DNA of 32,938 nucleotides from an uncultured Bacteroidales bacterium (GCA_902760315.1 CACWFV010000022.1:1-32938), one strand, 5' to 3'; shown: positions 16,262 to 24,561, numbered from the stretch's first letter. Notes: generated by a model from the sequence alone, not told the origin. Numbers and translations are program-made.

Positions 16262-17322
16262 AGATAACAAGACACATACTCATAGCATGCGCCCTTTCTC
16301 CGCTCATCATTCAGGAGGTGCAAGCCCAGAAACTGATAGCCGAGAAGACATCTGTCGACGTAGGACGCACCGGTTACCAACAGCCCGTCACGGCAACCTT
16401 TGAATTCCGCGTCAAGGGTAGCAAGAAAGTCAGAATCACGTCCGTCCGCCCCGACTGCAACTGCACCACACTGGAATATCCCAAGAGCGAGCAGGACGGC
16501 AAGTTCCAAATTCGCATGACCTACGATGCCCGCCAGTTGGGACATTTCGACAAGCAGGCCGCCGTCATGACCAATGCCTCCAGTGAACCGCTCTATATCC
16601 GCATGTCCGGAATCGTGCTCAGAGAGTATCAGGACCTCAGCAAGAACTACCCCATCACCATGGGCAATCTGTTGTTGGACCTGAATGAGTTGGAGTTTGA
16701 TGACATCAACCGTGGAGACCGCCAGCAGCAGCTGATACATATCTATAATAGTGGCACCACAGTATGTCAGCCCAATCTGATGCACCTGCCACCCTACCTC
16801 ACGGCAACCATGGTGCCTGAACGGTTGGGGCCGGGGCGTAGCGGTGTGATGACTGTCACGTTGAACTCAACCCTGCTGCACGACTACGGACTGACGCAAA
16901 GTTCCGTCTACCTGGCAGAAAAGCCTGGCGACACCGTCAGCGCTAACAACGAGATAGGGGTCTCGGCCGTCTTGCTGCCTTCCTTCATGGGCATGACGGC
17001 AGCCCAGAAGCAGTATGCGCCCAAGATGGTATTGTCGAAGCAAACGGTAGACATCCTGTTCAATGGCAGGTCAAAGAAAAAGGACGTCATAGAGATTACT
17101 AACCAAGGACGAACGGAGCTGGACATCTCGTCGCTACAACTCTTTACCGGTGGACTAACGGTATCGCTCAACAAGAGCAAGCTGAAACCCGGCGAGAAGG
17201 CCGTGCTGAAGATTACCGCCCTGCGTGACGAGCTGAAGAAGGTGCGCACCCGTCCTCGTATCTTGATGATTACCAACGACCCCGACCACGCCAAGGTCAC
17301 CATCACCATTAATGCCAAATAG
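16258..17322 (+). CDS. DUF1573 domain protein, secreted
   Basis: A 354-aa protein with a signal peptide ending near VQAQ (residues 1-24). An N-terminal Ig-like DUF1573 domain (about 28-125) carries the typical TSVRPDCNCTTLEYP segment with CxC. A second related half (about 240-354) contains VDILFNGRSKKKDVIEITN and LKPGEKAVLKIT, resembling ASH/MSP-like beta domains. Function is unknown; many Bacteroidetes encode several copies, often next to envelope proteins. The ATG overlaps the A2M stop as ATGA, so translation is probably coupled and the two may be partners in the periplasm. The meaB gene starts 2 bp after its stop. Confidence 0.82.
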   Translation: MKITRHILIACALSPLIIQEVQAQKLIAEKTSVDVGRTGYQQPVTATFEFRVKGSKKVRITSVRPDCNCTTLEYPKSEQDGKFQIRMTYDARQLGHFDKQAAVMTNASSEPLYIRMSGIVLREYQDLSKNYPITMGNLLLDLNELEFDDINRGDRQQQLIHIYNSGTTVCQPNLMHLPPYLTATMVPERLGPGRSGVMTVTLNSTLLHDYGLTQSSVYLAEKPGDTVSANNEIGVSAVLLPSFMGMTAAQKQYAPKMVLSKQTVDILFNGRSKKKDVIEITNQGRTELDISSLQLFTGGLTVSLNKSKLKPGEKAVLKITALRDELKKVRTRPRILMITNDPDHAKVTITINAK

Positions 17323-17324
17323 CC

Positions 17325-18425
17325 ATGGAACATCCTGAAAACAGCAACGAGTATGCCGGGCTGCAGGTCAACAGCGGTGTTGAGCAGCCGTCCATCATCA
17401 ATCCCTACCTGAAGCGTAACCGCTTCCGCCGTCGCGAACGCTCTGTCGCCGAGATGGTAGAGGGCATCATCAAGGGCGACATCACCATCCTCTCCCAGGC
17501 GGTTACGCTGGTGGAGAGTGTCAATCCCGAACACCAGCAGAAAGCCCAGGAGGTCATCAACAAGTGTCTGCCCTATAGTGGCAACAGCATACGCATAGGC
17601 ATCAGCGGCGTACCGGGCGCCGGCAAGTCGACGAGCATCGACGCCTTCGGCATCCATGTGCTTCAGGAGCATGGCGGCAAACTGGCTGTGCTGGCCATCG
17701 ACCCCAGCAGTGAGCGTACCAAGGGTAGCATACTGGGCGACAAGACGCGCATGGAGAAACTCAGCGTCCACCCGGACTCGTTCATACGTCCCAGTCCGAC
17801 GGCGGGTTCCCTGGGCGGTGTGGCCCGCAAGACGCGTGAAACCATCATCCTCTGCGAGGCGGCCGGCTTCGACAAGATATTTGTCGAGACGGTGGGAGTA
17901 GGACAGTCGGAGACGGCCTGCCACTCCATGGTCGACTTCTTCCTGCTGCTGCAGGTGGCAGGTACGGGCGACGAGCTGCAAGGCATCAAGCGTGGCATCA
18001 TGGAGATTTCTGACGGCATCGTCATCAACAAGTGCGACGGCGACAACGTGGACCGCTGCCACATGGCAGCCACCAACTTCCGCAATGCCCTGCACTTCTT
18101 CCCCAAGTCGGAGAGCGGCTGGCAGCCCCAGGTGCTGTGCTACAGCGGTTTCTACGGCACGGGCATCAAGGAGGTGTGGGACATGATCTATGAATACATC
18201 GACTTCGTCAAGAAGAACGGCTACTTCGACTACCGCCGCAACGAACAGTCCAAGTTCTGGATGTACGAGACCATCAACGAACAGTTGCGCCTCCACTTCT
18301 ACAACGACTCCATCATTCGCCAACAGCTGCAACAGGCGGAACACACCGTCTTAACCGGCCAACAGACATCGTTTGTCGCTGCCCAGCAGCTGCTTGACAC
18401 ATACTATCAAACTATCAAAAAGTGA
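17325..18425 (+). CDS. meaB: MeaB, G-protein chaperone of methylmalonyl-CoA mutase
   Basis: A 366-aa cytoplasmic GTPase of the SIMIBI class that protects and reloads adenosylcobalamin-dependent methylmalonyl-CoA mutase, on the succinate-to-propionate route. Walker A is GVPGAGKS (95-102). It also shows the DPSS signature (126-129), the switch ETVGVGQSE (188-196), and the base-recognition NKCD (235-238). The C-terminal dimerisation arm (about 300-366) is present and the length is normal. The first 30 residues are a divergent extension. The mutase genes mutA/mutB are not in the window; instead meaB sits between DUF1573 and cmk with 2-bp gaps on both sides. ArgK-type naming would refer to the same family. 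Confidence 0.95.
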   Translation: MEHPENSNEYAGLQVNSGVEQPSIINPYLKRNRFRRRERSVAEMVEGIIKGDITILSQAVTLVESVNPEHQQKAQEVINKCLPYSGNSIRIGISGVPGAGKSTSIDAFGIHVLQEHGGKLAVLAIDPSSERTKGSILGDKTRMEKLSVHPDSFIRPSPTAGSLGGVARKTRETIILCEAAGFDKIFVETVGVGQSETACHSMVDFFLLLQVAGTGDELQGIKRGIMEISDGIVINKCDGDNVDRCHMAATNFRNALHFFPKSESGWQPQVLCYSGFYGTGIKEVWDMIYEYIDFVKKNGYFDYRRNEQSKFWMYETINEQLRLHFYNDSIIRQQLQQAEHTVLTGQQTSFVAAQQLLDTYYQTIKK

Positions 18426-18427
18426 GA

Positions 18428-19114
18428 ATGAAAAAAATTACAATAGCTATTGACGGCCATTCGTCGTGCGGCAAAAGCACCATGGCCAAAGATCTGGCCC
18501 GCACGGTGGGCTACGTATATGTCGACACGGGGGCCATGTACCGTTGTGTCACGCTCTATGCCCTGCGCCACGGCCTGTTTACCGCTGACGGTATTGATGA
18601 GGAGGCATTGCGCCAACAGATGGACAACATCAGCATCTCGTTTAAGTTTAACGCAAAGACAGGTCGCCCCGACACGTACCTGAATGGCGAACTGGTGGAG
18701 AACGACATCCGCACCATGGAGGTGAGCAGTCATGTCAGTCCCATTGCCGCCTTGGGCTTTGTCCGCGAAGCCATGGTAGCCCAGCAGCAACAGATGGGCA
18801 AAGACAAAGGCGTGGTGATGGACGGTCGCGATATCGGTACCGTCGTCTTTCCTGATGCCGAACTGAAAATCTTCGTCACTGCCTCAGCCGAAGTGCGTGC
18901 CCAGCGCCGCTACGACGAACTGAAAGGCAAGGGCATGGAGGCCGACTACGCAGACATCCTGAAGAATGTACAGGAGCGCGACTACATAGACTCTCACCGC
19001 GAGGTGTCGCCGTTGCGCCAGGCTGACGATGCCATCCTGCTAGACAATTCACACATGACTATCAGCGAGCAGAAGGAGTGGCTGCTGGCACGTTTCAAGG
19101 AGGCTACACGATGA
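18428..19114 (+). CDS. cmk: (d)CMP kinase
   Basis: A 228-aa cytoplasmic enzyme phosphorylating CMP/dCMP to the diphosphate in pyrimidine recycling. The P-loop is GHSSCGKST (10-18). It also has DTGAMYR (about 34-40), [13 protein letters not shown] and the lid stretch RAQRRYDEL, and it ends at a normal length. The ATG at 18428 is preferred over the GTG six bases upstream because [10 protein letters not shown] is the usual N-terminus. The gap to meaB is 2 bp, and the stop overlaps the folA start as ATGA. Confidence 0.96.
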   Translation: MKKITIAIDGHSSCGKSTMAKDLARTVGYVYVDTGAMYRCVTLYALRHGLFTADGIDEEALRQQMDNISISFKFNAKTGRPDTYLNGELVENDIRTMEVSSHVSPIAALGFVREAMVAQQQQMGKDKGVVMDGRDIGTVVFPDAELKIFVTASAEVRAQRRYDELKGKGMEADYADILKNVQERDYIDSHREVSPLRQADDAILLDNSHMTISEQKEWLLARFKEATR

Positions 19115-19599
19115 CTATCAGTATCATTGCTGCCGTAGCCAGGAATCGTGCTATCGGCTTCGAGAACAAACTTATCTACTGGCTGCCCAACGACCTGAAG
19201 CGTTTTAAGGCGCTGACCACCGGCCACACCATCATCATGGGGCGCCGCACCTTTGAATCACTGCCCAAGGGCGCACTGCCTAATCGTCGCAATGTGGTGT
19301 TGTCAACCACGGTCAAGGAACTACCCGGTTGCGATGTCTTCCCAACGCTCGACGCGGCACTCCAGAGTTGCGGGGCTGACGAGGATATATATATAATAGG
19401 TGGAGCACATGTCTACGAGCAAGCCATCAGCAAGGCTGACCGCCTGTGTCTGACGGAGGTCGACGACACGCCGGCCAACGCTGATGCCTTCTTTCCCGAC
19501 TACTCGACCGGGTGGCATATTGTCAACAAGGAAGTACATCCGAAAGATGAACGCCATACTTTCGAATACGCCTTTACAGACTATGAGCGAACCCGTTAA
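19111..19599 (+). CDS. folA: Dihydrofolate reductase
   Basis: A 162-aa cytoplasmic enzyme reducing dihydrofolate with NADPH for thymidylate and one-carbon metabolism; the trimethoprim target. Motifs are [18 protein letters not shown] (substrate loop with conserved Trp and Asp), [15 protein letters not shown] (cofactor), and YIIGGAHVY (Gly-Gly of the NADPH site). The start at 19111 forms an ATGA overlap with cmk, and the upstream AAGGAGG inside cmk gives a good ribosome site for coupled translation. It is the last gene of the run, and the terminator stem overlaps its stop codon. Confidence 0.96.
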   Translation: MTISIIAAVARNRAIGFENKLIYWLPNDLKRFKALTTGHTIIMGRRTFESLPKGALPNRRNVVLSTTVKELPGCDVFPTLDAALQSCGADEDIYIIGGAHVYEQAISKADRLCLTEVDDTPANADAFFPDYSTGWHIVNKEVHPKDERHTFEYAFTDYERTR

Positions 19600-19619
19600 G
19601 GTTCGCTCATAATGTTTTT
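19583..19619 (+). terminator. Terminator at the end of folA
   Basis: ATGAGCGAACC (19583-19593) and GGTTCGCTCAT (19600-19610) make a perfect 11-bp stem with loop CGTTAA, followed by AATGTTTTT. The folA stop TAA (19597-19599) lies in the loop, so the left arm is coding. The T-run is on the plus strand only, so it should not stop the convergent operon. Confidence 0.9.
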
Positions 19620-19629
19620 CCTTATCTAC

Positions 19630-20103
19630 TTACTCCTCGGTAGGTTCGCTGATGGGCAGTTGGCGTTCAAAGGCCGAATGAAATGATATCAGCGTCTGCG
19701 AACTACTGAGTCCTAAGGGCTGCAGCTCATCGTGGATGATGGTGAGCAGGTGGTGGTTGTTGTGGGCATAAATCTTGATAAACATATCAAAGTTGCCGGT
19801 GGTATAGTGGCACTCCGTCACCTCAGGAATCTTCTTCAGCGCTTCCAGCACTTGGTCAAAGTCCTCCGGGTTCTTCAGGTTCAGTCCGATATAGGCACAC
19901 GTCTCGTAGCCTATCTTCTCCGGGTCTATGATGAACTGCGACCCACGCAGGATACCCATGCTTGTCAGTTTCTGAATGCGTTGGTGAATGGCTGCACCAC
20001 TCACGTTACATACGCGCGCCACCTCCAGAAAGGGGATTCGTGCGTCTTCACTAATCATGTGTAGGATTCGTTGATCCAACTTGTCAAGTTTCTGTTGAGC
20101 CAT
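19630..20103 (-). CDS. Lrp/AsnC family transcription regulator
   Basis: A 157-aa DNA-binding protein. The N-terminal winged HTH is at about 5-50 (LDKLDQRILHMISEDARIPF, VCNVSGAAIHQRIQKL), and the C-terminal RAM/AsnC ligand-binding domain at about 65-145 (YIGLNLKN, VTECHYTTGNFDMFIKI). Family members sense amino acids and oligomerise. It is the last gene of the exb operon, 8 bp after the second exbD, so it is probably cotranscribed with the TonB energizer. The effector cannot be told from sequence. Confidence 0.92.
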   Translation of the reverse strand: MAQQKLDKLDQRILHMISEDARIPFLEVARVCNVSGAAIHQRIQKLTSMGILRGSQFIIDPEKIGYETCAYIGLNLKNPEDFDQVLEALKKIPEVTECHYTTGNFDMFIKIYAHNNHHLLTIIHDELQPLGLSSSQTLISFHSAFERQLPISEPTEE

Positions 20104-20111
20104 ATCTCTTC

Positions 20112-20594
20112 TTATTTTAATTCTCCGTTTTTGCTTTTCTTTGTGGCCGAATAGTTGATGTTCAGCGCACCAGCCTTGCGCAACTGCTGTTTGACATCGT
20201 TGATGAGTCCCATCTCGGTGTCTCTGTCGGCACGTATACTGACCGTCAGTCGCTGGCGGTCAGCCTCCGGCATTGTCTGGCGTATCTTGTCTATCTCTGT
20301 AGCTATCTCGTCTATGGCGACATAGCGGTTACCCAACTGTATCTTCGTCTCCTCGGAAACAATCTGCCCCTGGGCATCCACGGGCTTACCAATGAAGATG
20401 TATACCAGTCCGCTCTTGTTGGTCTGCCGGTTCAGTTCCGTACCCGCTGGCACTTCGTACTGCACCTTCGGGTCGACGTCACGCATGTGGGTGACTATCA
20501 TAAAGAAGAACAGCACCGTGAATATCAGGTCGGGCAGCGACGCCACGTTCAGTCCCGGCAGCGTTCTCTCTCTCTGTGGTCTGAATCTACTCAT
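20112..20594 (-). CDS. exbD: ExbD/TolR-type proton-channel subunit (second copy)
   Basis: A 160-aa inner-membrane protein with a short cytoplasmic N-terminus, one transmembrane segment (about 20-40) holding the functional Asp in LPDLIFTVLFFFMIV, and a periplasmic domain. With ExbB it uses the proton gradient to energise TonB. The N-terminal LNVASLPDLIF fits the family, and the periplasmic part (about 45-160) is longer and differs from the first exbD. Its ATG overlaps the end of the first exbD by 8 bp, indicating coupled translation. Confidence 0.9.
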   Translation of the reverse strand: MSRFRPQRERTLPGLNVASLPDLIFTVLFFFMIVTHMRDVDPKVQYEVPAGTELNRQTNKSGLVYIFIGKPVDAQGQIVSEETKIQLGNRYVAIDEIATEIDKIRQTMPEADRQRLTVSIRADRDTEMGLINDVKQQLRKAGALNINYSATKKSKNGELK

Positions 20595-21024
20595 CTTTCA
20601 CCCCCTCCATGATGCGCATGGGTTTTATGTCCAAATGCCGATAGGCTGCCACAATGCTGTTCTGCATTTCGAAATAAGCGTTATAGCTGGTCTTGCGTCC
20701 CGTCTCCACGGCAATGGCATAGTTGTCGGTCTGTCTGGAAGCCAGGAATGACTCTACCTGCTGTTGCAACTCCCCTGGAGTCACCTGCTTGCCGTCACAC
20801 GTCACCTGGTCGTCATCGTCGATGCTGATCTGCAACACATTCGACCGGTTGATGTCACGCTGCTCTTGTCGTTGTTGGTCCATAGGCGACAGCTGACGGC
20901 CCAGCCCCTGGTCGGTATCCATGGACGAGGTAACCAGAAAGAACACCAGCAGCATGAACGAGATGTCAGCTGTCGATGTGGTATTCAGTTCGGGTATCTC
21001 CCGCTGTCTGCGTCGGAACATCAT
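20587..21024 (-). CDS. exbD: ExbD/TolR-type proton-channel subunit (first copy)
   Basis: A 145-aa inner-membrane protein. Its one transmembrane segment (about 17-36) has the conserved Asp20 in STADISFMLLVFFLV. The periplasmic domain includes a Gln/Arg-rich stretch at 45-60 and ends with IMEGVKDE. The two ATGs at the start (MMF) differ by one codon. It lies 15 bp after the small membrane ORF. Paired, different ExbD subunits downstream of one ExbB are common in Bacteroidetes and may form hetero-dimers. Confidence 0.9.
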   Translation of the reverse strand: MMFRRRQREIPELNTTSTADISFMLLVFFLVTSSMDTDQGLGRQLSPMDQQRQEQRDINRSNVLQISIDDDDQVTCDGKQVTPGELQQQVESFLASRQTDNYAIAVETGRKTSYNAYFEMQNSIVAAYRHLDIKPMRIMEGVKDE

Positions 21025-21039
21025 AACTCTAAACGCTCA

Positions 21040-21168
21040 CTATTTCTTGTTGCTCAGCCAGAACGAGCGCACCGTCGACACGATAGTCACCACCACGGCA
21101 ACGCCCATAACTATGTACATCAGCCATAGCATCACCTCTGCCAGAAAGAAACTACCTGCTTCAGCCAT
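21040..21168 (-). CDS. Small 42-aa single-pass membrane protein in the exb operon
   Basis: A small ORF not covered by the usual length cut-off, between exbB and the first exbD. It begins MAEAGSFFLAEVMLWLMYIV, has one hydrophobic segment (about residues 12-31), and then the basic end VRSFWLSNKK, so the C-terminus should face the cytoplasm. Its ATG lies inside the end of exbB (8-bp overlap, +1 frame), and the stop lies 15 bp before exbD, which fits translational coupling. I do not recognise a family. Position suggests an accessory subunit or assembly factor of the ExbB/ExbD channel; function is inference only. Confidence 0.72.
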   Translation of the reverse strand: MAEAGSFFLAEVMLWLMYIVMGVAVVVTIVSTVRSFWLSNKK

Positions 21169-21961
21169 TGTTGCGCGCTTTATATTTGACAACAGCATCC
21201 ATCAGCGTGATGGCGCCTTCCTCCATCTGAGTGGTCAGACGGTTAATCTTCGAGAGGATGTAGCTATAGAAGAACTGTAGAATGATAGCCACGACGATGC
21301 CAAAGATGGTAGTGATGAGCGCCACCTTCATGCCCTTGGCAACAATCGTCGGACTGATATTCTGTGCTATCTCTATCTGGTCGAAAGCCATCACCATGCC
21401 GATGACTGTGCCCAGAAAACCCAGCGACGGTGCTACGGCAATAAACAGGCGTATCCACGAACAGCCCTTCTCCATATTGGATATTTGCAACTGGCCATAG
21501 TTGGTCATCTGGCGGTCTATGTCTTCCACCCGTTCACGAATGTGCAGCAGGGCTTGATAGCAGATGGAGGCCACCGGACCGCGCGTGTTGCGACACAGGT
21601 CTTTGGCACCCTCTATGTCGTCCTGTTCTATCTTGGCATCCACGTCATTCAGCAACTTCTTCATATTTACCTCCGACAGCGTCAGATAGACGATACGTTC
21701 TATGCAGAAAGCCAGACCAAAAACCAAGGCCAGAGCCACCAGCGACATGAAACCGGCCGAGCCTTCTATGAATTTGCGTTTCAGCTGCTTGTGCAGTCCG
21801 CCACCTTCTATCTCTTCATCGGGACTACCTAAGTCGGCATCAACCAGAGACATCGCCGAGTCAGCCGTCAGCGTGTCGAGCGCTAAGCTGTCAGCAGCCA
21901 TCACCGGCGCCACTGTCCACAGACAGGCGACCACCGCCAGCAGCATGATGATTTTTCTCAT
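21161..21961 (-). CDS. exbB: ExbB/MotA/TolQ-type proton-channel protein
   Basis: A 266-aa inner-membrane protein and the pentamer-forming scaffold of the TonB energising complex. An N-terminal signal-like segment (1-22, ending VMAAD) and a 35-residue acidic periplasmic stretch precede TM1 (about 68-92). TM2 (about 170-190) contains APSLGFLGTVIGMVMAF and TM3 (about 210-235) contains TTIFGIVVAIILQFFY, the MotA_TolQ_ExbB core. It is the first gene of a five-gene operon (exbB, 42-aa ORF, exbD, exbD, Lrp/AsnC) driven from the divergent promoter repeat. It serves TonB-dependent nutrient uptake; a TolQ role is less likely because no tol genes follow. Confidence 0.93.
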   Translation of the reverse strand: MRKIIMLLAVVACLWTVAPVMAADSLALDTLTADSAMSLVDADLGSPDEEIEGGGLHKQLKRKFIEGSAGFMSLVALALVFGLAFCIERIVYLTLSEVNMKKLLNDVDAKIEQDDIEGAKDLCRNTRGPVASICYQALLHIRERVEDIDRQMTNYGQLQISNMEKGCSWIRLFIAVAPSLGFLGTVIGMVMAFDQIEIAQNISPTIVAKGMKVALITTIFGIVVAIILQFFYSYILSKINRLTTQMEEGAITLMDAVVKYKARNNG

Positions 21962-21984
21962 AATCTTTTCGTTGTTTAATCGTG

Positions 21985-21992
21985 CAAAAGTA
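21985..21992 (-). promoter_or_regulatory. -7 box TACTTTTG of the exb operon
   Basis: The minus strand reads CGTACTTTTGCACG, a TAnnTTTG match 23 bp upstream of the exbB ATG. Confidence 0.78.
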
Positions 21993-21997
21993 CGAAA

Positions 21998-22032
21998 TAA
22001 TTATGAATTATGCATTATCAATTATGAATTAT
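21998..22032. repeat. Five tandem heptamers in the exbB-greA intergenic region
   Basis: Units in order are TAATTAT, GAATTAT, GCATTAT, CAATTAT, GAATTAT. They form the centre and inner arm ends of the divergent promoter repeat and share units with the repeat at 793-862. Confidence 0.88.
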
Positions 22033-22036
22033 TTCG

Positions 22037-22044
22037 TACCTTTG
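22037..22044 (+). promoter_or_regulatory. -7 box TACCTTTG of greA
   Basis: TTTCGTACCTTTGCA (22032-22046) matches TAnnTTTG 26 bp before the greA ATG. The same 15-mer recurs at 29807-29821 before the SLC13 transporter gene. Confidence 0.82.
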
Positions 22045-22070
22045 CAAAAAATTAGCAAGAAAGTAACAAT

Positions 22071-22541
22071 ATGGAATATATGTCTCAAGAAGGCTACGAC
22101 AAGCTCGTTGCCGAACTACGCCAGTTAGAGAGTGTCGAACTGCCCCAGGTCAGGGATGCCATTGCCGAGGCTCGCGACAAGGGCGACCTCAGCGAGAACT
22201 TTGAGTATCATGCCGCCAAGCGTGAGCAGGGCCGACTGCTGGGGCGCATCCGTTTCATGCAGCGTGTGCTGGAGAATGCCCGTGTGCTCGACACCTCCCA
22301 TTTGGCCAACGATGTCGTAGGACTGCTCAGCAAGGTCGAGATGACCAACGAGACCAATGGCAGCCACATGGCATACACCATTGTGAGTCCCCATGAGGCC
22401 AACCTCCGCGAGGGCAAGATTTCCATCAAGTCGCCCATCGGTCAGGCGCTGCTCAACAAGCGTGCCGGCGACCTGGTGGTGGTGCGGGTGCCGGCAGGCA
22501 TGCTTAAGCTGCGCATCGAGAGCGTCTGTCTGGGTGCATAG
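22071..22541 (+). CDS. greA: Transcription elongation factor GreA
   Basis: A 156-aa cytoplasmic factor that enters the RNA polymerase secondary channel and stimulates cleavage of backtracked RNA. The N-terminal coiled coil (1-75) has EARDKGDLSENFEYHAAKRE, with the acidic tip residues (D, E) that position Mg2+. The C-terminal FKBP-like domain (about 80-156) includes SPIGQALLNKRAGDLV. Length is normal. An alternative ATG three codons in gives MSQEGYDKL. It is divergent from exbB and monocistronic, with a terminator. Confidence 0.95.
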   Translation: MEYMSQEGYDKLVAELRQLESVELPQVRDAIAEARDKGDLSENFEYHAAKREQGRLLGRIRFMQRVLENARVLDTSHLANDVVGLLSKVEMTNETNGSHMAYTIVSPHEANLREGKISIKSPIGQALLNKRAGDLVVVRVPAGMLKLRIESVCLGA

Positions 22542-22579
22542 GCGGTACGGCAGGCAAAATGTAACATCAGAAAAACAGC

Positions 22580-22616
22580 GTGAGACAAGGAGCATAGCCG
22601 TGTCTCACTTTTTTTT
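22580..22616 (+). terminator. Terminator of greA
   Basis: GTGAGACA (22580-22587) and TGTCTCAC (22601-22608) form an 8-bp perfect stem with a 13-nt loop, followed by eight T. Confidence 0.93.
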
Positions 22617-22618
22617 CA

Positions 22619-22626
22619 TACCTTTG
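22619..22626 (+). promoter_or_regulatory. -7 box TACCTTTG for the DUF6057-GH97 unit
   Basis: CATACCTTTGTAGCC begins 3 bp after the greA terminator T-run. The ATG follows 18 bp after the box. Confidence 0.8.
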
Positions 22627-22644
22627 TAGCCAAAACAGTGAACT

Positions 22645-24528
22645 ATGAAAGAAAAACCTTTACTGAAATACCTGCTAACACATGCCTACACCGCTGTCTG
22701 GACCGCAGCACTGCTGACGGCTGCCCTCGTCTTGCTCACCAGGGAGTCTGTCATGCTGTGGAAGGTGCAGGAACAAGATTTGTTTCTGTGGACGTCCTTG
22801 TTCTTTGAGCAGCAGTTGGTGGTGCCGGCAGGCATACTGACATGGTTAGGAACATTCTTTACACAATTCCTCTTTCATCCCTGGCTGGGCATTCTCCTGC
22901 TGACCCTCTGCTGGTGGCTGCTGATGTGGCTGCTGAAACGCACCTTTCTTGTTCCCAACCGGTGGGCTCCACTATTGTTGGTGCCTGTCGCCCTGCTGTT
23001 GACGGCCAATGTTGACATGGGCTACTGGATATACCTGCAGAAGATGCACGGCTGGTTTTTTTCCGCCACCATTGGTGTCACGCTGTTAACGGCGCTGTTA
23101 TGGCTCTTCCGCAGTCTGCCTGAGTTGCCGGGTGTCCGTCAGGTGTTCATCTGCTTAGCGGCTCTGGCGGGTTATCCCCTGCTGGGAGTCTACGCATTGG
23201 TAGCTGTGGCCTTGATGGGCGTATGGGCATGGCGCATAGAGCAAAACAAGACGCTGGCAGCCGTCGACACCCTGCTGGCCGGCCTCTGCGTGGCCGGCGT
23301 GCCACTGCTATATTACCGCTACGTCTATTACGAGACCCACATTGCCGACATCTATACTGCCGGACTGCCCGTTTTCCGACTGGCAGAGACCTACCACGAC
23401 TATTACATTCCCTACGAACTGCTGGCCGCCTGTCTGCTGCTGTTGGCCGTTACTTACAATAAGCACAGAGCTGCCCAGCAGGACTGCAAGGCAGTCAGCA
23501 GCCGTGAAAAGACTAGCTCTGCCCTGTGGCTGAAGGTCTGTCTGCCCCAGACCGCTGTGTTGGCACTGGCCGTCTACGGGGTGACACACTATTGGTACAC
23601 TGACGAGAACTATCGCCACGAACTCGTCATGCAACAGGCCGTCGAACAGCAACAGTGGGACAAGGTGCTGGAGGAGGCCGCCCGCCAGAAGGACGAGCCC
23701 ACCCGCGTCATCGTCATGCTGCGCAATCTGGCACTGTGGCGCTTGGGGCGTCAGGGCAACGAGATGTACAGCTACCCTAATGGTTCGAAAGCTGCCGCAG
23801 CCGACATCTCCATACAGTCGTCACTGCTCATTGGCAACACGATGTACTATCACTACGGACTGATGAACGACTGCCACCACGTCTGCATAGAGCGTGGCGT
23901 GAAGTTTGGCTGGAGCGTCAAAGACCTGATGTATATGGCCCGCAGCGCCCTGTTCATCGGCGACGCCAAGGCCGTGCGCAAGTTTACGGGACTGCTAAAG
24001 CATACCTTATATTATGCCGACTGGGCAGAACGACAGGAACAGCTGGCACAGAACCCGCAACACCTGCTCAGCGACCCGGAGACGGCGCCCATCCTCCCCA
24101 TGTTGCATTATCCCGACAAGACGGGTGCTGACAGTGGCAATAATATCGAGCGTCACCTGATGAATATTCTCGCCCGGATGGACGCCCCCACCGTACAGAT
24201 GCAGGAGCAGTGTCTGCTGGCTGCCATGTGGACCAAGGACGCACGCCTGTTCTGGCCCCGCTACATGCGCTATCTGCAACTGTTGGGCGACAATGCCGTG
24301 CCGCGCCACTATCAGGAGGCTGCCTGCCTGTTTGCCAACGAAGCACTTCCTGAGGGACTCAACGTCCACTACAGTCCGGAGGTGGCAGAGCGCTACGACC
24401 GTTTTGCCAGAGAGCTGGCTGCCTACGACGGCCAGGAGGTCGACGACGCCCGCCAAGCGCTCTATCCGCTGTATGGCGACACGTATTTCTATGACTTCTA
24501 CCTGATGAACGACCTGGTATTCTTCTAA
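22645..24528 (+). CDS. DUF6057-like polytopic membrane protein
   Basis: A 627-aa protein. The first half (about 10-330) has roughly nine to ten hydrophobic segments, for example AALLTAALVLLT, LGILLLTLCWWLLMWLL, APLLLVPVALLLTA and AACLLLLAV. The second half (about 335-627) is soluble and helical with TPR-like character (QWDKVLEEAARQ, AKAVRKFTGLLKHTLYYADW). I associate this layout with the uncharacterised Bacteroidetes family DUF6057, from memory. It is the first gene of a probable three-gene unit, with a 33-bp gap to the propeller lipoprotein. Role unknown; envelope-linked by topology and neighbours. Confidence 0.68.
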   Translation: MKEKPLLKYLLTHAYTAVWTAALLTAALVLLTRESVMLWKVQEQDLFLWTSLFFEQQLVVPAGILTWLGTFFTQFLFHPWLGILLLTLCWWLLMWLLKRTFLVPNRWAPLLLVPVALLLTANVDMGYWIYLQKMHGWFFSATIGVTLLTALLWLFRSLPELPGVRQVFICLAALAGYPLLGVYALVAVALMGVWAWRIEQNKTLAAVDTLLAGLCVAGVPLLYYRYVYYETHIADIYTAGLPVFRLAETYHDYYIPYELLAACLLLLAVTYNKHRAAQQDCKAVSSREKTSSALWLKVCLPQTAVLALAVYGVTHYWYTDENYRHELVMQQAVEQQQWDKVLEEAARQKDEPTRVIVMLRNLALWRLGRQGNEMYSYPNGSKAAAADISIQSSLLIGNTMYYHYGLMNDCHHVCIERGVKFGWSVKDLMYMARSALFIGDAKAVRKFTGLLKHTLYYADWAERQEQLAQNPQHLLSDPETAPILPMLHYPDKTGADSGNNIERHLMNILARMDAPTVQMQEQCLLAAMWTKDARLFWPRYMRYLQLLGDNAVPRHYQEAACLFANEALPEGLNVHYSPEVAERYDRFARELAAYDGQEVDDARQALYPLYGDTYFYDFYLMNDLVFF

Positions 24529-24561
24529 CAAACACACAGCCAAGACACTACTGATACAAAA

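Larger units (their letters stand above)
21983..22046. repeat. Inverted repeat carrying two outward promoters (exbB / greA)
   Basis: TGCAAAAGTACGAAATAATT (21983-22002) and AATTATTTCGTACCTTTGCA (22027-22046) are inverted copies matching at 19 of 20 positions, around a 24-bp heptamer centre. Each arm contains a -7 box pointing outward: TACTTTTG toward exbB and TACCTTTG toward greA. Confidence 0.92.

Noticed and set aside
16908-18344. 478-aa open frame on the minus strand across the DUF1573 and meaB genes
   Set aside because: It is antisense to two clearly conserved proteins, spans their junction, has no promoter, and its composition is that of a complement of GC-rich codons.
19600-19629. Bidirectional terminator between folA and the Lrp/AsnC gene
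   Set aside because: The stem is symmetrical but a T-run follows only on the plus strand.
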